64,000 nt of DNA from JAJVID01 sp050247435. Its GTDB lineage: Bacteria > Acidobacteriota > Blastocatellia > RBC074. The DNA lies in contig JBFWUF010000013.1 of NCBI GenBank assembly GCA_050247435.1, positions 69,263 through 133,262 of the forward strand, written 5' to 3'. Shown in pieces: positions 59,406-64,000 of the stretch. Every line of letters starts with the position of its first letter. Within the stretch, counting starts at the first letter, position 1. A model generated the notes under the pieces. That model had not been told where the DNA came from and did not search any database. It saw nothing but the letters and a program-made list of their open reading frames with translations. Made by a program: the position numbers and the translations under genes.

Positions 59406-60140
59406 ATGAAATCCCCCAAGAGGATTCTGCTAAAAGTCGGGGCCACCATCCTTGCGGTGGTGGCTCTCATTTGGCTGTTGCTGAGTGTGCCGCAACCGTT
59501 TTTCAAGGCGTCTGTCAGCGCGAAAAATCTGACGTTATATTCTGATCAGTCATTCACGGCGGAGTCAGGCCAGCGAATATTGGAATTGGTCGAAGCCAAA
59601 CTTGCCAGGTCGCCGCTATATTCTGCTGATCAGAAACATCTGGTTTTTATCTGCAATGCGCGGTGGCGGCAACGCGTCTTTTTTACTTACGTGTACGGTG
59701 TAGGCGGCGTCAATTACTATCCAGTAACGACCAACGTTTTCTTACGCGATTCAATCATCGAAGAAAATTGTTTGATCGGCCCTGGCGGAAAACGCGTGCC
59801 GGGTGAACGTACGCTGGATTATTTTATCGCGCACGAAATTGCTCATACGTTGACAGGGCAGGCTGTCGGCGGAATCGCTTATCATCGGTTGCCGCAATGG
59901 AAACGTGAAGGTTATGCGGATTACGTCGGTAAAGGTTCATCCTTCAACTACGACGAAGCTAAGCGTGCGTTTCTGGCGAATGATCCCAAGATGGATTGGG
60001 AGAAGTCGGGATTGTATTGGCGCTTTCATTTGTTAGTTGCGCATTTGATGGACAAACAGCATTGGAGCGCGCAGCGCGTGCTGGAAGACCCCATCGAACA
60101 ACAATCCGTTGAAGAGATGATTCGCGCCGAGAAGCTGTGA
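59406..60140 (+). CDS. Membrane-anchored zinc metallopeptidase (HEIAH)
   Basis: A 244-residue protein with one N-terminal transmembrane helix (about 8-30, LKVGATILAVVALIWLLL). The exterior contains DYFIAHEIAHTLTGQ, an HExxH zinc motif, and a downstream EGYADYVG whose Glu is about 25 residues after the second His, as in gluzincin peptidases. No family name fits clearly; it resembles small peptidase-MA-like proteins. ATG 59406 is preferred to GTG 59394. It lies 24 bases after the isomerase gene and 21 bases before the acyltransferase gene, probably one operon. Substrate unknown. Confidence 0.75.
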   Translation: MKSPKRILLKVGATILAVVALIWLLLSVPQPFFKASVSAKNLTLYSDQSFTAESGQRILELVEAKLARSPLYSADQKHLVFICNARWRQRVFFTYVYGVGGVNYYPVTTNVFLRDSIIEENCLIGPGGKRVPGERTLDYFIAHEIAHTLTGQAVGGIAYHRLPQWKREGYADYVGKGSSFNYDEAKRAFLANDPKMDWEKSGLYWRFHLLVAHLMDKQHWSAQRVLEDPIEQQSVEEMIRAEKL

Positions 60141-60161
60141 AGATAGTTTTGACATAGACAA

Positions 60162-61394
60162 ATGGAAATGCAAACCGAATTGCCTGCAAGCAGCGCTTAC
60201 ATCAAAAAGCGCGTGGATGCCGTTGATCTGCTGCGCGGTATAGTCATGGCTATTATGCTGCTGGATCACACACGCGAATTCGTTCATCGCGACGTGTTGA
60301 ATTTCGATCCTTCAGACATGACCAAAACGAACACGCTGCTTTTCTTCACGCGCTGGGTCACGCATTTCTGCGCGCCGGTGTTCGTGTTTCTGGCCGGAAC
60401 GGGCGCGTTTCTGCAAGGCGCGCGCGGCAAGAGCAAGGCGGAGTTGTCGAAATTCCTGGTCACGCGCGGGCTGTGGCTGATCCTGCTGGAAGTCACGCTG
60501 ATTCGGGTGATCGTATGGTTCAACGTGGATTATCACTTCGCGCTGATGTTGCAGGTGATTTGGGCGATAGGCGTTTCGATGATTGCGCTGGCGGCGTTGA
60601 TTCACTTGTCGTTGCGCACTGTCGCCGTTATCAGCATCGCAATGATCGTGCTGCATAACGCGCTCGATCTGATTCGAGTCAGCCCGCCCGCTCCCGGCAC
60701 GGCGGGGCCTGGATTCTGGGCCTCCGTCTGGATGGTGTTTCATCAGCCGGGCATTATCTTTTTCACTCCAACTATTCATGGCCTGGTGCTCTATCCGCTG
60801 ATCCCCTGGATCGGTGTGCTGGCAGCCGGTTATTGCTTTGGCGCGGTTTACGAATGGGAGCCGGAGCGGCGGCGGCGATTCCTGCTCAATCTGGGCGGTG
60901 GGATTTTGATTGGCTTCGTTGCGCTGCGGGCCATCAATCTTTACGGCGATCCCAGCCGGTGGAGCGTGCAGAAAAATGCAGTCTTCACGGTGCTGTCATT
61001 CCTGAATGTCTCGAAGTATCCGCCATCGCTACTGTTTCTGCTGATGACACTGGGCGCGGCCATTCTGGCCTTGCCGTGGTTTGAGCGAATGCGGCAAGGT
61101 CGGCTTTCGCGCATCTTCATCACCTTTGGGCGCGTGCCCTTGCTGTTTTACGTCGGGCAATGGATTACGGTGCATGTGTTGGCGGTGTCGGCGGGCTATC
61201 TGGCAGGACAACCTATCGGATGGCTGTTTACCGGTTTACTGGATCGCCCCGCGCCGAACCCCGGCAATCTGGGCTTTTCGTTGTGGGTGGTTTATGCGTT
61301 CTGGTTTCTTGGTTTGCTGCTGCTGTATCCGCTTTGCAAGTGGTTTGCGGAAGTGAAGCGCCGCCGCAAGGATTGGTGGTTGAGTTATCTGTGA
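60162..61394 (+). CDS. Membrane acyltransferase-like protein (DUF1624/HGSNAT family)
   Basis: A 410-residue polytopic membrane protein with about ten helices. VDLLRGIVMAIMLLDHTREF and RWVTHFCAPVFVFLAGTGAF are the conserved opening of DUF1624/heparan-alpha-glucosaminide N-acetyltransferase-like proteins, including the DHTR His thought to carry acetyl; LNLGGGILIGFVALRAI, a helix near FERMRQGRLSRIFITFGRVP and WVVYAFWFLGLLLLYPLCKW are typical ends. It may acetylate amino sugars across the membrane, which would suit a window rich in glycan enzymes. The start has a weak upstream site; an esterase gene follows after 29 bases. Confidence 0.85.
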   Translation: MEMQTELPASSAYIKKRVDAVDLLRGIVMAIMLLDHTREFVHRDVLNFDPSDMTKTNTLLFFTRWVTHFCAPVFVFLAGTGAFLQGARGKSKAELSKFLVTRGLWLILLEVTLIRVIVWFNVDYHFALMLQVIWAIGVSMIALAALIHLSLRTVAVISIAMIVLHNALDLIRVSPPAPGTAGPGFWASVWMVFHQPGIIFFTPTIHGLVLYPLIPWIGVLAAGYCFGAVYEWEPERRRRFLLNLGGGILIGFVALRAINLYGDPSRWSVQKNAVFTVLSFLNVSKYPPSLLFLLMTLGAAILALPWFERMRQGRLSRIFITFGRVPLLFYVGQWITVHVLAVSAGYLAGQPIGWLFTGLLDRPAPNPGNLGFSLWVVYAFWFLGLLLLYPLCKWFAEVKRRRKDWWLSYL

Positions 61395-61423
61395 ATCGAA
61401 AATCCAGCTTGAGGAGCCTTCAA

Positions 61424-62503
61424 ATGAGAAAATCGGCAACGTACGTCATCAGCTTAGTTGTAGCCGGAACATCGGCGCTGGCTGTCGCGCAGACTCCAGC
61501 GCAGCAAACGCTTACAGGACAACCAACTCAAGCGCAGCAAGCGGGACGAGGCGGCGCCCAGCCTGCGCCGACGCCGCCTGGGCCGAATCCGAATTCTCAA
61601 TACCGGCTGGGGCCTGATTCATTTCCGCAGGAAGGCGTCCCGAAAGGCGAGATTCGCGGGCCGTTCACGCTGCCCAGCGCCAGCGGAGCTTATCCCGGAA
61701 CACAGCACACCTATTGGGTCTACGTGCCTGCGCAGTACGATCCTGCGGTTCCGGCGGCGCTGATGGTGTTTCAGGATGGCCAGGCTTTCAAAGACGAAGC
61801 TGGGGATATGCGAGCGCAGCACGTGATGGACAATCTGATTTACCGGCGGGAAATTCCGGTGATGATCGGAGTCTTCATCAATCCGGGGCGCACACCCGAA
61901 CAGCCCGAACCCAATTTGCAGCAGTGGGGTGATCGCACGACGAACCGGCCCACCGAATACAACACGCTCGACGACAAATACGCGAGGGTGATCACCGAGG
62001 AACTGATGCCCGTGCTCTACAAGGAATACAACATTTCAAAAGACCCTGAGATGCATGGCATCGGCGGATCGAGTTCGGGCGCGATTGCCGCGTTCACCGT
62101 CGCCTGGGAACGTCCCAATCATTTCCGCAAAGTGCTGAGCAACGTCGGCAGCTTCGTGAACATACGCGGCGGGCACGTCTATCCAGAAAAAGTGCTGGCC
62201 AGCGAGAAGAAGCCGATCCGCGTTTATCTATGCGACGGGCGCAACGACAATCGTGTCCCCCGCAGCGGCGTGTATGACGAAAAGCGCGACTGGTTTTATC
62301 AGAACGTGCGGTTGATGAAGGCGCTGACGCAGAAAGGCTACGACGTGAATTATTCGTGGAGCATGAACCTGCACGGGCAAAAATACGGCGGCATGATCTT
62401 GCCGGAGATGATGCGCTGGCTGTGGCGCGATGGGCCGGTGTCCACGGATGTGAACGACATGGTGGAGCGGTCATTCCGCCAACCGGCGGCGAAGAAGAAT
62501 TAA
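61424..62503 (+). CDS. Exported enterochelin-esterase-like (CE1-type) hydrolase
   Basis: A 359-residue protein. A Sec signal (about 1-22, ALAVAQ) and a Gln/Pro-rich linker (to about 60) lead to an esterase-D/Fes-type domain: THTYWVYVPAQYDP-like start (QHTYWVYVPAQYD), AALMVFQDGQAF, PVMIGVFINPG, GIGGSSSGAIAAF (nucleophile Ser217), YLCDGRNDNR (acid Asp) and a final SMNLHGQKYGGMILPE (His). The family hydrolyses esters of siderophores, acyl-glucans or feruloyl groups. GAGGAGCC precedes ATG 61424; the long frame from 61160 overlaps the acyltransferase gene. A DUF1801 gene follows 19 bases on. Confidence 0.85.
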   Translation: MRKSATYVISLVVAGTSALAVAQTPAQQTLTGQPTQAQQAGRGGAQPAPTPPGPNPNSQYRLGPDSFPQEGVPKGEIRGPFTLPSASGAYPGTQHTYWVYVPAQYDPAVPAALMVFQDGQAFKDEAGDMRAQHVMDNLIYRREIPVMIGVFINPGRTPEQPEPNLQQWGDRTTNRPTEYNTLDDKYARVITEELMPVLYKEYNISKDPEMHGIGGSSSGAIAAFTVAWERPNHFRKVLSNVGSFVNIRGGHVYPEKVLASEKKPIRVYLCDGRNDNRVPRSGVYDEKRDWFYQNVRLMKALTQKGYDVNYSWSMNLHGQKYGGMILPEMMRWLWRDGPVSTDVNDMVERSFRQPAAKKN

Positions 62504-62522
62504 GCTGAGGCAAAGGAAGAAT

Positions 62523-62909
62523 ATGAAAACTGGTCAAACAACGCCCAGGAATATTGATGAATACATCGCCGGCTTCCCGCCTGAGATTCAGGAGATTTTG
62601 GAGAAGATCAGGTTGACGATCAGAAAAGCGGCTCCGAAGGCCGAAGAAGCCATCAGCTATATGATCCCGACCTTCAAGCTGCACGGGAATCTGGTTCACT
62701 TTGCCGCCTACAAAAACCATATCGGGTTTTATCCCGGCGCGGCGGGAATTGAAGCGTTCAAAGAGGAATTGTCCGGCTATGAAATTTCAAAGGGCACGGT
62801 ACAGTTCCCGCACGGCAAGCGAATTCCGTTTCCCCTGATCAGCAAAATTGTGAAGTTCAGAGTGACGCAAAACCTGGACAAAGCGGCGGCAAAAGGGAAG
62901 AAGAAATAG
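62523..62909 (+). CDS. DUF1801 protein (YdhG-like)
   Basis: A 128-residue cytosolic protein of the DUF1801/YdhG group: NIDEYIAGFPPEIQEILEKI, AEEAISYMIPTFKLHGNLVH, YKNHIGFYPGAAGIEAFKEE and GTVQFPHGKRIPFPLISKIV are the family blocks. The fold is frataxin-like and some members are proposed iron chaperones, but evidence is slight. AAAGGAAGA lies just before ATG. The Lys-rich tail (KAAAKGKKK) is usual in the family. Its place after the esterase may be incidental. Confidence 0.88.
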   Translation: MKTGQTTPRNIDEYIAGFPPEIQEILEKIRLTIRKAAPKAEEAISYMIPTFKLHGNLVHFAAYKNHIGFYPGAAGIEAFKEELSGYEISKGTVQFPHGKRIPFPLISKIVKFRVTQNLDKAAAKGKKK

Positions 62910-62989
62910 TATTCATCGGCTATGCTTGCGGCGCTGGTCGCGCTACAGAATGGCCCCTCAACAAGGCGAATATACAAAAGGTGATCCCG

Positions 62990-63607
62990 ATGAGAATCGC
63001 GTCTTTCGTTCAACACTTAAATTGGCCGGCTTGCTTTAGATTGCTTGTCATCTCCTGCCTTATCGCGCTTCTTTCGCTGGAGAGCGGCATCACGAAGGCA
63101 GCAGGCTCTCCGCCTGAGGGTGAATTCAAGGCAACGACGGTCTACCTTGTTCGTCACGCGGAGAAAGCGGCCGCGCCAGCCGCCGATCCTCCACTGCTGG
63201 AAGTTGGAACGAAGCGAGCGGAGGAATTGGCGCGCACGCTGGGAAAAGCGGGCATCAAAACCATCTACGTTTCGCAATACCTGCGTACAAAGCTGACCGC
63301 CGAACCACTGGCGAAGCAACTGGGAATCAGCAGCACGGTGGTTCCAGTAAACATGGTGATCCCGGCCAGGATGAGCGCAACGAATGCGCGAGAGCTTTCA
63401 CCGCAATACCTGACTGAAATGGCTGACCGTGCGACTTCCAGCGGCGGCAACGTGTTGATCGTCGGTCACAGCAACACAGTCCCGGAAATCATCAAGGCGC
63501 TGGGTGGCGACATCGCGCCGGCTATAGATGAAACGGTGTTTGACGATCTGTTTGTGGTCACGGTGTACGCGAAAGGAAAAGCAAAAGTCGCGCATCTCAA
63601 GCAGTAG
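62990..63607 (+). CDS. Exported histidine phosphatase-family protein
   Basis: A 205-residue protein. A signal or anchor is at about 14-38 (PACFRLLVISCLIALLSLES). The histidine-phosphatase core is clear: VYLVRHAEKAAAPAADPPL (catalytic His in RHAEK), YVSQYLRTKLTAEPLA (Arg) and VLIVGHSNTVPEIIKALGG (second His). Acid phosphatase or sugar-phosphatase activity outside the cytoplasm is the likely role. AAAGGTG sits 7 bases before ATG 62990, so the upstream GTG 62981, which overlaps that site, is rejected. A palindromic repeat and a terminator-like hairpin follow. Confidence 0.87.
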   Translation: MRIASFVQHLNWPACFRLLVISCLIALLSLESGITKAAGSPPEGEFKATTVYLVRHAEKAAAPAADPPLLEVGTKRAEELARTLGKAGIKTIYVSQYLRTKLTAEPLAKQLGISSTVVPVNMVIPARMSATNARELSPQYLTEMADRATSSGGNVLIVGHSNTVPEIIKALGGDIAPAIDETVFDDLFVVTVYAKGKAKVAHLKQ

Positions 63608-63659
63608 TTCTGGTTCGGCATTCAAAATCAGGTGGTGGATAAATGAGGAGGGAAATTTC

Positions 63660-63753
63660 AGCCACGAATGAACACGAATTATCACGAATGGAGTAAAAAA
63701 CTCAGAGCTGACAACCGACGCCTATTTGTGTTTATTCGTGTTCATTCGTGGCT
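63660..63753. repeat. Palindromic intergenic repeat, CACGAATGAACACGAAT type
   Basis: The arm 63660-63679 (AGCCACGAATGAACACGAAT) is the exact reverse complement of 63734-63753; shorter CACGAAT/ATTTGTG units extend inward. The loop is 54 nt. The stretch 63608-64000 holds no complete gene other than this repeat, a hairpin, a promoter and a possible gene start. Confidence 0.85.
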
Positions 63754-63787
63754 AATCCCATCCCATTGCCCCATTACTCAAAATCAA

Positions 63788-63828
63788 ATGGCCTTCGAGA
63801 AAGCATTTTTCTCGGAGGCCATTGTTTT
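63788..63828. terminator. Terminator-like hairpin
   Basis: ATGGCCTTCGAGAAA (63788-63802) pairs with TTTCTCGGAGGCCAT (63808-63822), one G-U pair in 15, loop GCATT, then TGTTTT. It could terminate the histidine-phosphatase transcript. Confidence 0.7.
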
Positions 63829-63910
63829 GAACCAGGCTTGTGTTCGCTGGATTATTTGTTCTTTGGGGGTTCGGGGTGACACCTCACTTAAGTGTGCTTG
63901 AAGTAGGTTT

Positions 63911-63940
63911 TTGACAAGAAAATGAGTCCAACAATAATCC
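63911..63940 (+). promoter_or_regulatory. Sigma-70-like promoter near the right edge
   Basis: TTGACA (63911-63916), 18-nt spacer, TAATCC (63935-63940). It lies 34 bases before a possible start codon at 63975 and just inside the possible edge of a mobile element. Confidence 0.5.
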
Positions 63941-63974
63941 TTGAGTCGCTGACAGGTGACACAGGGAGCATCGT

Positions 63975-64000
63975 ATGGACTCGACAAAAGTATTTTGCCC
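63975..64000 (+). CDS. Possible transposase gene start (3' end outside window)
   Basis: ATG 63975 follows GGGAG by 8 bases and opens MDSTKVFCP before the window ends. This short start resembles from memory insertion-sequence transposases beginning with a zinc-binding FCPN-CPARGQ segment. With eight codons the call is a guess; the upstream GGTGACACCTCACTTAAGTG (about 63874) might be near the element end. Confidence 0.3.

Overview
The window looks like chromosomal DNA of a heterotrophic member of the Acidobacteriota, probably Blastocatellia-like. The evidence is lineage-typical protein families: two Oar-like TonB-dependent receptors (one with a carboxypeptidase-regulatory N-domain), a VWFA-related acidobacterial protein, an FG-GAP/ASPIC protein flanked by TPR proteins, membrane-anchored winged-helix regulators, and many Tat- or Sec-exported sugar enzymes. 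I judged taxonomy from protein families only; no rRNA or tRNA gene was seen.

Layout. 1-8.3 kb: tail of a TonB receptor, then a sugar locus with a TIM-barrel epimerase, a DUF1080 3-keto-glycoside hydrolase-type protein, a glycerophosphodiesterase and an esterase. These converge on an HPS-like enzyme and two Tat-exported Gfo/Idh/MocA oxidoreductases. A divergent GntR/FCD regulator (8.4-9.2 kb) faces the second oxidoreductase. 9.3-15.8 kb: a forward run of exported hydrolases (nitrilase, penicillin-acylase family, nitrilase, PHP-type hydrolase, metallophosphatase) closed by a strong bidirectional terminator. 16.0-19.0 kb: an AT-richer divergent pair, a secreted VHL-beta/bulb-lectin/zinc-peptidase protein and a membrane-anchored winged-helix regulator with a three-repeat exterior. 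19.0-24.3 kb: reverse-strand amidohydrolase, Ser-less alpha/beta hydrolase, RidA, zinc ribbon, isomerase and membrane proteins. 24.3-31 kb: an internally deleted amidohydrolase remnant, a GH20 3' fragment and an RND efflux operon. 31-34.2 kb: intact GH20 and GH9 (chito-oligosaccharide-like enzymes). 34.4-46.1 kb: a reverse-strand locus of VWA, TPR, FG-GAP/ASPIC-DUF4256, TPR and TonB receptor, with a divergent membrane regulator across a 418-bp spacer carrying a TTAACNGTTAA operator-like array. 48-63.6 kb: forward-strand accessory sugar and exported enzymes (glucarate-dehydratase-like, Nif3-like, CE15 esterase, mannonate-dehydratase-like, isomerase, methyltransferase, peptidase, acyltransferase and others), interrupted by an AT-rich Ser/Thr kinase and a ribbon-helix-helix/retropepsin pair. 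The right edge probably enters a transposase gene.

The most unusual features are these. (1) Two cargo blocks (RND operon; RHH-DUF5678/retropepsin pair) each sit between an intact gene and a diverged copy of that same gene's 3' end. (2) The FG-GAP/ASPIC protein takes its signal peptide from an intergenic palindromic repeat and is fused in frame to DUF4256. (3) The lectin-peptidase and membrane regulator pair. (4) The operator array between TonB receptor and regulator. (5) A dense population of unrelated palindromic intergenic repeats.

Functionally the window reads as a polysaccharide and glycoside scavenging region: outer-membrane receptors for uptake, exported glycosidases and esterases, Tat-exported oxidoreductases and TIM-barrel isomerases for unusual (keto-, uronic or amino) sugars, with local regulators. 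Substrates are inferred from families and are not proven.
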